This document shows, one piece after another, positions 49,804-60,097 of a DNA stretch of 64,000 nucleotides. Made by a program: the position numbers and the translations under genes. The notes beneath the pieces are model-generated. The model worked only from the letters and a program-made list of their open reading frames with translations. It did not search any database and was not told the origin of the DNA. Origin of the DNA: Ignavibacteriales bacterium (lineage in GTDB: Bacteria; Bacteroidota; Ignavibacteria; Tepidaquicellales; Tepidaquicellaceae); contig JACKAC010000002.1 in NCBI GenBank assembly GCA_020635255.1, positions 186,001-250,000 on the forward strand. The letters are read 5' to 3'. Each line of letters starts with the position of its first letter. Position 1 is the stretch's first letter.

Positions 49804-52800
49804 GTGAGTTTATCCGAAACCTCAATAAAGAGACCGGTATTATCGATTGTAATGTCGCTTATACTTATCATTTTTGGGATTGTGGCGTTTAGCAATCTTG
49901 AGGTCAGGGAATATCCCAGTGTCGATGCTCCTGTTATCTCTGTTACCACCAATTATCCCGGTGCAAATTCCGATGTGATAGAAACACAGATAACCGAACC
50001 ATTAGAAGAGTCACTCAATGGAATCGAAGGTATTAAGTCGATCACTTCCGAAAGTCGTGAACAGTCCAGCCGTATAACCATCGAATTTGAACTTGATCGG
50101 GATCTCGAAGCTGCGGCGAATGATGTCCGAGACAGAGTATCCCGCGCGCAAAGAAACCTTCCCCCGGACGTTGAAAATCCGTTGGTGAGAAAATCTGATG
50201 CTGATGCTGTACCCATTATATTTATGTTTGTGCAGAGCGATACGAAGAATATAATGGAGGTCAGCGAGTACGCCAATAATGTTATTAAAGAAAGGCTTCA
50301 AACAATTACAGGCGTTAGCGCCGTAAATGTATTTGGTGAGAAGAAGTACTCCATGCAAATGCGCCTTAATCCACAGAGACTTTCTGCCCTCGGACTAACT
50401 GCTATAGACGTTCAGAATGCCCTCCAAAGAGAGAATGTTGAACTCCCATCAGGGAGGATCGAAGGAGACAATACGGAGCTCCCTATTACGACTCTGGGTA
50501 GATTGACTACAGTGGAGGATTTTAATAATCTCACAATAAAGGAAGTTGATGGTAAGGTGGTGAGATTTAAGGATATTGGTTACGCGGTTCTTTCTCCGGA
50601 GAATGAACGAACCGGTATTAAAAAAGGCGGTCTCCCGGGAATAGGGCTTTCGCTTCAATCTATGCCCGGTGCTAACCTGATAGAGATATCGGATGAGTTT
50701 TGGAAAAGGTATCATGAGATCGAAAAAAATCTTCCCCCTGAATATACTATTGATGTGGGCTTCGATTTCTCGGAATATGTAAGAGGAACTGTTAAGGAAG
50801 TTGAAACAACAATTTTCATTGCATTTGGATTAGTAGTAATGATAATCTTCCTTTTCTTACGTGATTGGAGATCTACATTAATCCCGATAGTAGCTATCCC
50901 AATCTCCATAATCGCAACTTTCTTTGTTATGTATGCGGCAGGATTTTCCATTAATGTGCTTACATTGATGGGTATCATTCTTGCAATTGGACTTGTGGTA
51001 GACGATGCTATAGTCGTTCTTGAGAACATATATTCTAAAATAGAGGAAGGCTACAGCCCCGTCGAGGCGGCATTCAAAGGATCAAAAGAAATCTACTTTG
51101 CTGTTATCGCGACCACACTTGCTCTTGCAGCGGTCTTCCTTCCCATACTCTTTCTAGAGGGGCTGGTTGGAAGGCTGTTTAGAGAGTTCGGTGTAACGAT
51201 AGGAGCCGCTGTTATTATCTCTTCTTTTGTAGCGTTGAGTCTAACCCCGATGCTCTGTTCGAGATTGCTTAGGAAACATGACAAGGAGAATTGGTTTTAT
51301 AATAAGACCGAACCGTTTTATGTTTGGTTGAATAACATCTATTCAAAAAGCCTCGAAGCATTTATGAAAGTGAGGTGGATGGCCTTTGTTATTATTGTTG
51401 GGGTAGGATTAGTCGTTTACTTTGTAAGGGGTTCCCTGCAGAGTGAGCTGGCACCTCTCGAAGACAGGTCGAATGTGCGTGTTAATATCCGTGCTCCTGA
51501 AGGTACTACATATGAATACACGGAGAGGTATATGGAAGACCTAAACCAGATGATAATGGATTCTGTGCCTGAAGTACCCGCGCCTATAGAGATAATTGCA
51601 CCTAGCTTTTCGAGCGTAGGTGCTACAAATACGGGTATTATAAATCTCTATCTTATACCACCGGATGAACGTAAGCGCACACAGGATCAGATATATAAAA
51701 TGCTCAATAAAAATTTCGGTAGTGTTACGGGGATAAGAGCTTTTGCAATACAGCCTCCAACTATCGGTTCAAGATTTGCAAGACAGCCAATACAATATGT
51801 TATACAGGCACCGACCTATGAGAAGCTGATAGAAGTTCTTCCGAAATTTATGGAGGAAGCGGACAATAGTAAGGTTGTGCAAAATGTCGATACCGATCTG
51901 CGTATTAATAAGCCGGAAATTAAAGTCGAGATCAATAGAGATAAAGCATCTGTATTGGGTGTCTCGGTTCAGGATATATCGAAAACTCTTCAGGCAGCCC
52001 TTGGTGGTCAGAGATACGGCTACTTTATTAAAGATGGTAAACAATATCAGGTGATAGGGCAGGTTGATAGAGAAAACAGAGATGAGCCTTATGACCTGCA
52101 ATGCCTTTATGTAAGGAACAAAAATGGGCAGCTTGTGCAGATGGATAATCTTATAACATTGACCGAGTCAATCTCACCTGCTGAAAGGAATAGATACAAC
52201 AGGTTTGTATCCGCAACCGTCTCAGCTAACCTCGCTCCGGGATTTGCAATCGGAGATGGAATTGCTGAGATGGACAGAATAGCCGCTAAAGTTTTGGATC
52301 CGACTTTTAGTACTGCGCTTAACGGTGAATCAAAAGATTACGCAGAAAGCTCCTCATCGCTCATGTTCACTTTTATCTTTGCGCTTGTAATTATATTTCT
52401 GGTTCTGGCGGCACAATTTGAAAGCTTCGTTGATCCATTCATAATCCTGCTTACCGTACCCCTTGCGCTTACAGGTGCTGTGCTTTCGTTATGGATATTT
52501 GGGCAGACACTGAATGTGTTCTCACAGATAGGAATAATAATGCTTATCGGTCTTGTTACTAAGAACGCGATCCTCATTGTTGAATTTGCAAATCAGCGAA
52601 AGGAATTGGGACTACATAAACTTGAGGCTGTTATAGGGGCGGCTGAAGCGAGATTCAGGCCTATTCTCATGACAACATTATCTACAGTTCTCGGAATACT
52701 TCCTATAGCGGTTGGTGCTGGAGCAGGAAGCCGTGTTTCTCTGGGTATTGCCGTTGTTGGAGGTCTGATTTTTGCTACATTCCTGACGCTCTTCGTCGTC

Positions 52801-52896
52801 CCTGCGGTTTATTCGTATTTCTCACGGGAAAGAGTAAGAAAACCTGTAGATGATTACCTTCTTGGTGAGGATCAGCTTGCTAAAATACCGGATTAA
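49804..52896 (+). CDS. RND-family efflux pump (HAE1-like)
   Basis: A 1030-residue inner-membrane proton-driven pump starting at GTG 1 bp after the adaptor stop. Twelve membrane helices in two halves: TM1 at about 13-31, the cluster at about 335-470, one at about 530, and the second cluster at about 850-1010. The proton-relay Asp pair is present in GLVVDDAIVVLENI. Two large periplasmic domains lie between. The adaptor and pump form an operon. Substrates may be drugs, lipids or other amphiphiles. The 3' end overlaps the convergent murB stop by 4 bp. Confidence 0.94.
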   Translation: MSLSETSIKRPVLSIVMSLILIIFGIVAFSNLEVREYPSVDAPVISVTTNYPGANSDVIETQITEPLEESLNGIEGIKSITSESREQSSRITIEFELDRDLEAAANDVRDRVSRAQRNLPPDVENPLVRKSDADAVPIIFMFVQSDTKNIMEVSEYANNVIKERLQTITGVSAVNVFGEKKYSMQMRLNPQRLSALGLTAIDVQNALQRENVELPSGRIEGDNTELPITTLGRLTTVEDFNNLTIKEVDGKVVRFKDIGYAVLSPENERTGIKKGGLPGIGLSLQSMPGANLIEISDEFWKRYHEIEKNLPPEYTIDVGFDFSEYVRGTVKEVETTIFIAFGLVVMIIFLFLRDWRSTLIPIVAIPISIIATFFVMYAAGFSINVLTLMGIILAIGLVVDDAIVVLENIYSKIEEGYSPVEAAFKGSKEIYFAVIATTLALAAVFLPILFLEGLVGRLFREFGVTIGAAVIISSFVALSLTPMLCSRLLRKHDKENWFYNKTEPFYVWLNNIYSKSLEAFMKVRWMAFVIIVGVGLVVYFVRGSLQSELAPLEDRSNVRVNIRAPEGTTYEYTERYMEDLNQMIMDSVPEVPAPIEIIAPSFSSVGATNTGIINLYLIPPDERKRTQDQIYKMLNKNFGSVTGIRAFAIQPPTIGSRFARQPIQYVIQAPTYEKLIEVLPKFMEEADNSKVVQNVDTDLRINKPEIKVEINRDKASVLGVSVQDISKTLQAALGGQRYGYFIKDGKQYQVIGQVDRENRDEPYDLQCLYVRNKNGQLVQMDNLITLTESISPAERNRYNRFVSATVSANLAPGFAIGDGIAEMDRIAAKVLDPTFSTALNGESKDYAESSSSLMFTFIFALVIIFLVLAAQFESFVDPFIILLTVPLALTGAVLSLWIFGQTLNVFSQIGIIMLIGLVTKNAILIVEFANQRKELGLHKLEAVIGAAEARFRPILMTTLSTVLGILPIAVGAGAGSRVSLGIAVVGGLIFATFLTLFVVPAVYSYFSRERVRKPVDDYLLGEDQLAKIPD

Positions 52897-53957
52897 CTTA
52901 CGATTACCGGTTCGATTTCCAACTCAACTGAGAATTTCCTTTTCACCTTCTCTTTTATCCAGTTTGCAAGGCTTAACAATGCTTCTGTAGTTCCTTCACC
53001 GTAATTGACGAGAGCGAGCGTGTGTTTTTCTGAGATTCCAACGCCTCTTCTCTGGTAGCCCTTTTCTAGACCGGCATTTTCTATTAACCACGCAGCAGAG
53101 AGTTTTGTACCTTTAGGATCATCAAACATCGGAAACTTGATATGCATTCTTTTGCAGATCTTTTTGAAGTGCCGAAATTCTTCCTCATCGAGTATCGGGT
53201 TTGTAAAAAAAGAACCGCAGGAAACCGAGTTGGGATCCTTCGGGTCTATTAACATGGATTTCTTACGCCTTATTTCGAGAACTGCGTTTCTAACTATGGT
53301 TAGCTTTTCCCTCCCCGGGAGCAGGGTCTCCATGTCGAGGAAATGGTTTAAATATCTGTTTAGCTCGGCATATCTTATATGAGGAATACAGTTCTTTTTC
53401 AGCCGGAAAGTAACCTCAGTGATTATATACTTATCCTTATCTGCTGATTTGAAACGGCTGTCCCTATATCCAAAATTACATTCAGCATTTGAAAATTCAA
53501 CTATTTCATATGTTTCTCTATCAATGGCTTTTAAGGACACAATGGAATCTTTTACTTCCTGTCCGTATGCTCCTACATTCTGTATAGGTGTTGAGCCGAC
53601 ACTACCTGGAATTCCGGAGAGACATTCAATATAACCGAGTCCTTTATCAACGCATTGAGCTACAAAATTATCCCAGTCTTCACCTGCTTTGCAGACGACT
53701 ATTTCATCCTGGAAATCAATTCCTTTATTGTCAACTTTTAAAATAAGCCCGCTGTAGCCGGAGTCCGGAAATACAACATTACTACCCCCGCTGATAACAA
53801 ATACGTCCAATGAGTTTTCTTTTGCGTATTTTAATGCAGAAATTATATCATCTTCATTCCTGCATGAAACAAAGTACCGTGCCTTACCCCCGAGCTTTAT
53901 CGTGGTTAAAGATGATAATGAAAGATTTTCTTCGATGGCTAATTTTCCTTTCGTCAT
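52893..53957 (-). CDS. murB: UDP-N-acetylmuramate dehydrogenase
   Basis: A 354-residue FAD enzyme that reduces UDP-GlcNAc-enolpyruvate to UDP-MurNAc in peptidoglycan synthesis. FAD-binding motifs: TIKLGGKARY, ISGGSNVVFPDSGYSG, LSGIPGSVGSTPIQNVGAYGQE. The type I substrate loop YRDSRFK is present, with the catalytic Ser in SCGSFFTNP. The C-terminal segment WLIENAGLEKGYQRRGVGISEKHTLALVN is typical. Its length suits the type I (E. coli-like) form. The gene follows the TPR gene by 40 bp. Confidence 0.95.
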   Translation of the reverse strand: MTKGKLAIEENLSLSSLTTIKLGGKARYFVSCRNEDDIISALKYAKENSLDVFVISGGSNVVFPDSGYSGLILKVDNKGIDFQDEIVVCKAGEDWDNFVAQCVDKGLGYIECLSGIPGSVGSTPIQNVGAYGQEVKDSIVSLKAIDRETYEIVEFSNAECNFGYRDSRFKSADKDKYIITEVTFRLKKNCIPHIRYAELNRYLNHFLDMETLLPGREKLTIVRNAVLEIRRKKSMLIDPKDPNSVSCGSFFTNPILDEEEFRHFKKICKRMHIKFPMFDDPKGTKLSAAWLIENAGLEKGYQRRGVGISEKHTLALVNYGEGTTEALLSLANWIKEKVKRKFSVELEIEPVIVS

Positions 53958-53997
53958 TTTGTGCGCCTGAAGTAATTTGGGAGCCTCAGGACTTTGT

Positions 53998-54882
53998 TTA
54001 CTTTACTCCATATGATGATTTGAGCTTATCCCGTTCAGATACCATACTTTCTTTTAATTTGTCACTGTCGGAGATTTCCAATTTAGTTTCGTCTGATACC
54101 TGATCGACACTTTCAATGTTCAGGGATATTATCTTCTGAACAAGGTCTATTCTGCTTTTCATCAGTTGGTCAGTGAGTGAGCGAAAATCAAGTACCTGTT
54201 GATCCTGATTATCTGCTTCGTAGCTTATGTCTAACATCTGCTGACGAATGTCATTAAGGTTGCGGAGATTCTTTTTCATTGTTGACGAGCTTTCTAGCTT
54301 TGAAAGCTGGTATTCGCTTTCGAATTTATCGATAAGTCTTGTCAGTTCTGAAAAATATTTTTTAGCCGCTTCGGTATCTTTAATTTTTTGTTCTGTTTCT
54401 TTTTGTGCATCTTCTATGAGTTTTTTCTGGTCTTCAGCTAGTTGATCTTCAAGGACCTTTTGCTTTTCAAATGTGTCGATTTTTTCCAGCATAAATTTCA
54501 CTTCGTTTGCATACTCATCGTTGACAGCCACCTGTTTAAGGAAGGGCTTTGCTTCGTCGAGTTTGTTTTCGTTAAAAAATTGCATCCCCGTGATATAATT
54601 TATCTTTGACTGAGCGAAGTTATAATCTTTATCGGCAGGTGGTACTTTTTGAAATTCGATTAACGCGGCTTCGTACTGCTTCTCACGAAGGTATATTACA
54701 CCTTGTTCATATGGTGATGTATTAAAAAACAATAGGTAGGTCATTACCCCAATTACACCTATGAGTAATGTTATTACTATAATGAATCCCCATTTCGCGC
54801 CTCCGCCCTTTCGCTTAGGAGGCTCGAAAGACAGGTCTTCCTCGAGATCCAGGTCGAGACCTTTAAATTTATCGTCTGTCAT
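53998..54882 (-). CDS. Single-pass membrane protein with TPR-like and coiled-coil regions
   Basis: A 294-residue protein: acidic cytoplasmic N-terminus (about 1-30), one membrane helix (about 31-53, GFIIVITLLIGVIGVMTYLLFF), TPR-like helices (about 57-125, YEQGVIYLREKQYEAALIEFQ) and a long coiled coil (about 130-290) rich in Lys/Glu/Asp. No family recognised. It lies 13 bp after the urocanase gene, an odd partner, and before murB, so an envelope role is only a guess. Confidence 0.7.
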   Translation of the reverse strand: MTDDKFKGLDLDLEEDLSFEPPKRKGGGAKWGFIIVITLLIGVIGVMTYLLFFNTSPYEQGVIYLREKQYEAALIEFQKVPPADKDYNFAQSKINYITGMQFFNENKLDEAKPFLKQVAVNDEYANEVKFMLEKIDTFEKQKVLEDQLAEDQKKLIEDAQKETEQKIKDTEAAKKYFSELTRLIDKFESEYQLSKLESSSTMKKNLRNLNDIRQQMLDISYEADNQDQQVLDFRSLTDQLMKSRIDLVQKIISLNIESVDQVSDETKLEISDSDKLKESMVSERDKLKSSYGVK

Positions 54883-54895
54883 TTCTTTATTACTT

Positions 54896-56548
54896 CTACT
54901 TATCTATCATTGGCATCTTAATGCCAAACTTTTTTTGATTTGCCAATGCTTCTTCATAGCCTGCATCGGCATGCCTTACTATGCCCATTCCCGGGTCATA
55001 AGTCAGACACCTCTCTAACCTTACTTCCGCTTCATCTGTTCCGTCGGCTACTATAACCATGCCGGAGTGTATGGAATTTCCTATACCTACACCGCCGCCG
55101 TGATGAAGCGATACCCATGTGGCTCCTCCAACACAGTGAAGTCCAAAATTTAACACAGGCCAGTCAGCAATTGCATCCGAGCCGTCTTTCATCTTTTCTG
55201 TCTCTCGGTTAGGTGACGCCACGCTTCCGCAGTCCAGGTGATCACGACCTATTACAATAGGTGCGGAAACTTTACCTGTTCTTACCAGGTCATTGAATAC
55301 CTTTCCCGCTTTTGCCCGCGCGCCATATCCCAGCCAGCAGATCCTAGATGGTAGTCCCTGGAAGTGTACCTTTTCCTTCGCTGCTTTCAGCCAGCGGTGG
55401 AGAGGTTCGTCATCCGGAAATGCTTCCATTATAGCTTCATCAGTTGTATAAATATCTTCCGGGTCACCTGACAATGCGACCCATCGGAAAGGTCCTTTAC
55501 CTTCGCAAAAGAGCGGGCGGATGTATTCCGGAACAAATCCCGGTATTTCAAATGCTGATTTAAAACAGTTATTATAAGCCTCACCGCGGAGGTTATTTCC
55601 GTAATCGAATACAATTGATCCTTTCTGCATAAATTCCCACATCGTTTTGCAATGCACAACTGCAGTTTTTCTTGCCAGTTCCTGATACTTTTGGGGATCA
55701 GATTTTCTTAGTTCAAGTGCCTCGGCAAGTGACATTCCCATTGGTACATAACCATTGAGCATATCGTGAGCGGAGGTCTGGTCAGTTACCACATCCGGTA
55801 TGATTCCCATCTCCAGTATCTTTGGGAGAACTTCACCGGCATTACCTACCAGTCCTACCGATTTTGCTATCCCTTTTTCTTTTGCTTCTAAAACTATCTT
55901 AAGTGCTTCCTCGAGATTATTTGCTATCACATCGCAGTATCCTGTATTGATCCTTTTTTGAATACGCTCTCTGTCAACGTCAACACCAAGGAATGCCGCA
56001 CCATTTAGAGTTGCCGCAAGAGGCTGAGCGCCTCCCATGCCCCCGAGCCCGCAAGTAAGTACGAACCTGCCGGAGAGTGTTCCACCGAAATGTTTCGTAG
56101 CGCATGCCCCGAATGTTTCATACGTCCCTTGTAATATTCCTTGTGTGCCTATGTATATCCAGCTCCCTGCTGTCATCTGTCCGTACATTGTCAGACCCAG
56201 TCCCTCCAGTCTCCTGAATTCATCCCAGTTAGCCCATGCTGGTACTATCTGTGAATTCGATATTATTACACGTGGAGCGTTTTCATGTGTTTTGAATACC
56301 GCTACTGGTTTTCCGGATTGCACGAGAAGCGTCTCGTCCGCTTCCAGTGTCTTAAGGGTTTCGACTATCTTGTCATAGCATTCCCAGTTTCTGGCGGCTT
56401 TTCCGCTTCCCCCATAAATAATCAACTCAGCCGGATTTTCGGCTACGTCAGGATTGAGGTTATTCATCAGCATTCGCATAGGGGCTTCGGTGAGCCAGCT
56501 TTTGCAGGTGATCTCCGAGCCGGTTGGAGCTTTAACAGTGTGGGTCAT
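54896..56548 (-). CDS. hutU: Urocanate hydratase
   Basis: A 550-residue urocanase, the second enzyme of histidine degradation (urocanate to imidazolonepropionate, with NAD+ as electrophile). Family blocks are strongly conserved: QIVPAWANWDEFRRLEGLGL, GTYETFGACATKHFGG, FVLTCGLGGMGGAQPLAATL, and RICWLGYGARAKAG with the NAD-linked Cys. Full length compared with the family (about 550-560). hutH, hutI and hutG are not in the window, so the pathway genes are dispersed. Confidence 0.96.
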   Translation of the reverse strand: MTHTVKAPTGSEITCKSWLTEAPMRMLMNNLNPDVAENPAELIIYGGSGKAARNWECYDKIVETLKTLEADETLLVQSGKPVAVFKTHENAPRVIISNSQIVPAWANWDEFRRLEGLGLTMYGQMTAGSWIYIGTQGILQGTYETFGACATKHFGGTLSGRFVLTCGLGGMGGAQPLAATLNGAAFLGVDVDRERIQKRINTGYCDVIANNLEEALKIVLEAKEKGIAKSVGLVGNAGEVLPKILEMGIIPDVVTDQTSAHDMLNGYVPMGMSLAEALELRKSDPQKYQELARKTAVVHCKTMWEFMQKGSIVFDYGNNLRGEAYNNCFKSAFEIPGFVPEYIRPLFCEGKGPFRWVALSGDPEDIYTTDEAIMEAFPDDEPLHRWLKAAKEKVHFQGLPSRICWLGYGARAKAGKVFNDLVRTGKVSAPIVIGRDHLDCGSVASPNRETEKMKDGSDAIADWPVLNFGLHCVGGATWVSLHHGGGVGIGNSIHSGMVIVADGTDEAEVRLERCLTYDPGMGIVRHADAGYEEALANQKKFGIKMPMIDK

Positions 56549-56794
56549 AATCTGCTTAAATTATTCAAATAGAGGATAAAAATAAGGAAAATGACTGTAT
56601 ATTGAAATGAAATAAAATAAAAAGTATATGTACGTATTAAAAACTATCACAAAATGAAAGGTCTATCATTTATGGGACAGCCTATAGCTGAATCCCAAAT
56701 AACCATTTGGATTTATGGTACATCGTCAAGATTATTGATTATATAAGATTAGAGGATTAATTTCTTTTTACTCTTCAAAGTAAAAATTAATAAT

Positions 56795-57808
56795 ATGAAA
56801 AAGATATTTATACCAATTTTTTTATTGATAACAGTGTCTCTTTCAGCACAGACATATTTAGAACCTGAAATATTGTATTACAAGTTCAGTAATAACGGTC
56901 CGTCCAATACTCCAAACTATGCGATACCGGGCGCCGGTACGAATCCTGCAAGTGTTTTAGGGCACTTGATTGGACCCGGTGGGGAATTCGACAGTGCATT
57001 GGTTGGTACAGGAGGAAATGGAGCAACCAATTACCTAAACACCGGTTGGGTTATGGATTTGGGACAAAGTAGCTGGACAATTTCTTTCTGGATTAGCAAT
57101 TATCCTGCTTCAACTTTCGCATATATTATGGGAAACGATATTTCAACTAGCTTTAGATGCTTCAGCGCTGGTGCAGTAGGGTCAGGTAATATAACATTGC
57201 GCGGGTTAAACCAGACTGTTCTTAGAAATATTGACATAACTGGTGTTTTACCAGGTCCAAGTGTAATCCATATCGTATATGATTCTGCAACTTCAGTAGT
57301 TACGACATACGTTAATGGTGTCTATCAAGATACTACAGTTCAACCTCAATTAAATTTAACTTCTGCTGTTGCATTTAAAGTGGGGGGATATAATTCATCA
57401 GTAAATAACAGCCTTCCCTCCGGCGCATTGATGGATGAGTTCCGCTTTTACCGCAGGGCACTCGATTCTACCGAAATCAAGGATACCTGGAACCAGACAC
57501 TGCCGTACACAGTGACATCCGTACACCAGCAGTCCGGTATCGCGGATGATTACAGGCTTATGCAGAACTATCCGAACCCGTTCAACCCGGAAACGCGTAT
57601 AGATTTCAGCATTCTCAGGAGCGGTTATGTTAATTTAAAAGTATATAATTCACTTGGGCAGGAGGTCAGCACGCTGGTGAATAAAGAATTATCTGCGGGA
57701 AATTTTTCAGTTAATTTTAACGGAGCTGGTTATAGTACCGGGGTTTATTATTACACTTTGATCACTGACGGATTCACTGAAACAAAAAAGATGTTATTCG
57801 TAAAATAA
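56795..57808 (+). CDS. T9SS-secreted LamG-domain protein
   Basis: A 337-residue secreted protein: signal peptide (about 1-18), a LamG/concanavalin-like beta-sandwich (about 20-240; SWTISFWISNYP, YVNGVYQDT, LMDEFRFYRRALDSTEI), and a T9SS sorting domain (about 250-337, MQNYPNPFNPET). The DEFRFYRRALDS motif is the usual last strand of bacterial LamG domains, which bind glycans or proteins. The last third of the gene is visibly richer in G and C than the first two thirds. A terminator follows. Confidence 0.88.
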   Translation: MKKIFIPIFLLITVSLSAQTYLEPEILYYKFSNNGPSNTPNYAIPGAGTNPASVLGHLIGPGGEFDSALVGTGGNGATNYLNTGWVMDLGQSSWTISFWISNYPASTFAYIMGNDISTSFRCFSAGAVGSGNITLRGLNQTVLRNIDITGVLPGPSVIHIVYDSATSVVTTYVNGVYQDTTVQPQLNLTSAVAFKVGGYNSSVNNSLPSGALMDEFRFYRRALDSTEIKDTWNQTLPYTVTSVHQQSGIADDYRLMQNYPNPFNPETRIDFSILRSGYVNLKVYNSLGQEVSTLVNKELSAGNFSVNFNGAGYSTGVYYYTLITDGFTETKKMLFVK

Positions 57809-57817
57809 AAGTTAAAA

Positions 57818-57877
57818 TTCTCCCGGCTTTGTAAGCTGTTTTAATTTCATTAACGGGTTTACTACCGGGAGAAAAAA
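57818..57877 (+). terminator. Intrinsic terminator of the LamG gene
   Basis: A perfect 9-bp stem TTCTCCCGG / CCGGGAGAA with a 38-nt loop and a short A/T tail. The long loop makes it a less certain terminator. Confidence 0.6.
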
Positions 57878-57900
57878 TTTTGTAAACTTATTTTAAATCA

Positions 57901-58212
57901 ATGTCCGAAGAAAAACACACCACCTACATTTATGTCCTGAATCTAACAGAGGAGCGACTACGCAGTCCTGAAGGTTGGACTGATGCCGAAAGGGAAGCTG
58001 TGAGCGTTCATTTCAAGCATCTTACTGATCTGTATGAAAAAGGGACTGTTAAATATGTTGGCAGGACTATTGATGATAGGAGCTCGTTCGGGATCGTGGT
58101 CTTTGATGCGGATAGCGAGGATGAGGCAAGAGCAATCATGGAAAGCGATCCTGCGATCACACGCGGTGTTATGACTGCAACACTTTATCCGTTCAATGCA
58201 GTTTATACATAA
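57901..58212 (+). CDS. YciI-like protein
   Basis: A 103-residue ferredoxin-like-fold protein. The YciI features are TYIYVLNLT, the HFKHLTDLYEKGTVKYVGRT region with a conserved His in the family's putative active-site position, SFGIVVFDADSEDEARAIMESDPAITRGV and the final PFNAVY. Related proteins are predicted dehydratases or isomerases with a His/Asp pair; no reaction is proven. A stand-alone gene. Confidence 0.85.
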   Translation: MSEEKHTTYIYVLNLTEERLRSPEGWTDAEREAVSVHFKHLTDLYEKGTVKYVGRTIDDRSSFGIVVFDADSEDEARAIMESDPAITRGVMTATLYPFNAVYT

Positions 58213-58261
58213 AAAACCGGATCACCTGGTCGTAAATTCGAAATTCTAACAAAGGGGAAAA

Positions 58262-58354
58262 ATGATTAGCTCTTCTAAAAAAGACCCGGTACCCGGTTTT
58301 ACTCTAAAAGGGGTGAGTGCTATAAAGAACCCTAAAAACTATAGAGATTCGTGA
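58262..58354 (+). CDS. Short possible ORF (30 residues) with a good ribosome-binding site
   Basis: An ATG preceded by AAAGGGG at a suitable distance, 49 bp after the YciI-like gene. The 30-residue product (MISSSKKDPVPGFTLKGVS...) is basic and has no recognised motif. Strong SD sequences are rare in this window, which is the only reason to list it. Confidence 0.2.
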   Translation: MISSSKKDPVPGFTLKGVSAIKNPKNYRDS

Positions 58355-58473
58355 AATTGGACGTTTAGCTTTTGGCAGGGCTAAGGGTGTTTAATATTGT
58401 CGTCCTTTTCACTTAAGACAAAATTACATATTTATTGTATTAATGTCAAGCCTTTTCTTTATTGGGTTTGGCG

Positions 58474-59460
58474 TCATTCCGGTTTATAAAAATCCTCTCC
58501 TCTATATGGCTTACCATTCTTATATAATTCATTCTTTATAAGATTTCCGGACTCATCATAATAGCTCCATAAACCCGATTCGACGTACTGTTTGTCTTCA
58601 CCGGGGGTATAATTTCTTTTTATCGGAACGTTTCCATAATCTATCCCTGCTATTGTTTTGCCTTCGGCTTTAATGTTTCCATTCTCGTAATATTCCTTAA
58701 CATGTTTTAGCAGTCCTCCTGAATATATTTTCTCACGGCTTAGTTTTCCGTTCCGGTGATATTCTTTCCAGACTCCCTCTGCTGAAGGAATGTATTCTAT
58801 TGCATAGTACATATTATCAGAGAAAAGATCTGCCATTAGTACTTCGGGTTGTTGGTATCTGGTCTTATCGGAATAGAATTCGACTGAGTCTTCGGGGATT
58901 ATTTCTTTGTATGATTCTATACGCATGAGCGAGCCGTCGAAATTGTAATATTCCCATTCACCCACAGGTATACCATACATATACTGTCCTCTCAAAAGTA
59001 TCAATCCGTCAGCACCATATGAGAAAAAGTCACCGTGGTACTTATCATCTTTGAAATTGAATGTCTGTGAGAGATTGGCGGGTGTATTATAATAATTTTG
59101 AGCACCGTTGCGTTTCCCATCCTTGTATTCCACCTCTAGGAAGACATATGATGTGGTGTCAGTCCAATCGATCGAATAGAGTTTCCACATACCTTTAGCA
59201 AGTCCATTGCGGTATTCGCCGGTAACGCTGGGTTTATCTGGCATGTTTTGAAGGAAAGCGATCCACTTACCATCAGGAAGACTAAATACATTTATATAAT
59301 TTGGATATAAATAGTCGAGGCTTGTCTTGTACGGGTCAAAATCATTTGGGAGAACGAAATATTCTTCACCTTCGAATGTGACTATATCAAAATCCTGCGA
59401 ATATGATTCGACCGTCATGATTATAAATACAAAAAGAAAAGCAGTGATTAATTTTTTCAT
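58474..59460 (-). CDS. Secreted MORN-repeat (YwqK-like) protein
   Basis: A 328-residue protein with a signal peptide (about 1-21) and repeated MORN-type motifs of 20-25 residues: GEYRNGLAKGMWKLYS, VEYKDGKRNGAQNYY, FKDDKYHGDFFSYGADG, GQYMYGIPVGEWEYYNFDG, GVWKEYHRNGKLSREKIY, and GLWSYYDESGNLIKNELYKNGKP. Such proteins are often annotated as YwqK-family antitoxins, but here there is no toxin nearby and a signal peptide is present, so an envelope or surface role is more likely. Confidence 0.82.
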   Translation of the reverse strand: MKKLITAFLFVFIIMTVESYSQDFDIVTFEGEEYFVLPNDFDPYKTSLDYLYPNYINVFSLPDGKWIAFLQNMPDKPSVTGEYRNGLAKGMWKLYSIDWTDTTSYVFLEVEYKDGKRNGAQNYYNTPANLSQTFNFKDDKYHGDFFSYGADGLILLRGQYMYGIPVGEWEYYNFDGSLMRIESYKEIIPEDSVEFYSDKTRYQQPEVLMADLFSDNMYYAIEYIPSAEGVWKEYHRNGKLSREKIYSGGLLKHVKEYYENGNIKAEGKTIAGIDYGNVPIKRNYTPGEDKQYVESGLWSYYDESGNLIKNELYKNGKPYRGEDFYKPE

Positions 59461-59501
59461 AATAAAGCTTTTCTTCTTATACCCTGATCAATGAGATAGG
59501 T

Positions 59502-59966
59502 TCACTTTTTCTTTTTAATCTTCCCCGCTCCTATATCTGCTCCCATAAAGTTTTCTGCGATTATAGGACTTCCGGCGACTCGTCTCAGCATTGCAAGCTG
59601 ACCTATATGTGTCATTGTATCGGCAAGTGGTCCCTGCAGTAATCTGCGTGCAAGTTCAGGATCGATATTGTCCTGGTGTTCTACTACTGCGTTATCAAGT
59701 TCATTTACTGAAAAAAACAGCCTGTTCACCTCGTCCTCCCAGCCTAAAGGCTCAACTACTATACTATTAAGGTCCCGATTTAATACCCTGGCTTTAGTAC
59801 GTATAATTAGCTCATTTATATGGTGCATGATCTCCTTGGGCGTACGAACCCCGTCCCTGAGCTGGAGATCGGGGAAATTCTCAGGAGCTTTTTCCAGAGC
59901 TTTTTCAGCCCTGTACGATATTGTAGAAAGGAAATGCCGGATCAATTCGAGTTCTTTTGGATCCAT
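59502..59966 (-). CDS. DinB-like four-helix protein
   Basis: A 154-residue helical-bundle protein of DinB/YfiT type. Candidate metal histidines are in EIMHHINELI and THIGQLAMLRR; the latter (H-x3-Q-x4-R) is the usual last helix of the superfamily. Members act as thiol transferases or metal enzymes. The basic tail (KIKKKK) is unusual. It lies 41 bp before the MORN gene and may be co-transcribed. Confidence 0.77.
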   Translation of the reverse strand: MDPKELELIRHFLSTISYRAEKALEKAPENFPDLQLRDGVRTPKEIMHHINELIIRTKARVLNRDLNSIVVEPLGWEDEVNRLFFSVNELDNAVVEHQDNIDPELARRLLQGPLADTMTHIGQLAMLRRVAGSPIIAENFMGADIGAGKIKKKK

Positions 59967-60097
59967 AAAATTATGTTTAATTAAATTCTATTCGCTCTAT
60001 TATATAATATAATAAAATTATAATAGTAACCCTAATTAGATTTAAAAAGAGGGGTATATTTAGTAAATTATAGTTTTTCAAAATTAAGGTTACAACA

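Noticed and set aside
58474..59460. YwqK-type antitoxin call for the MORN-repeat gene
   Set aside because: It has a signal peptide and no toxin partner, so the toxin-antitoxin label is not supported.
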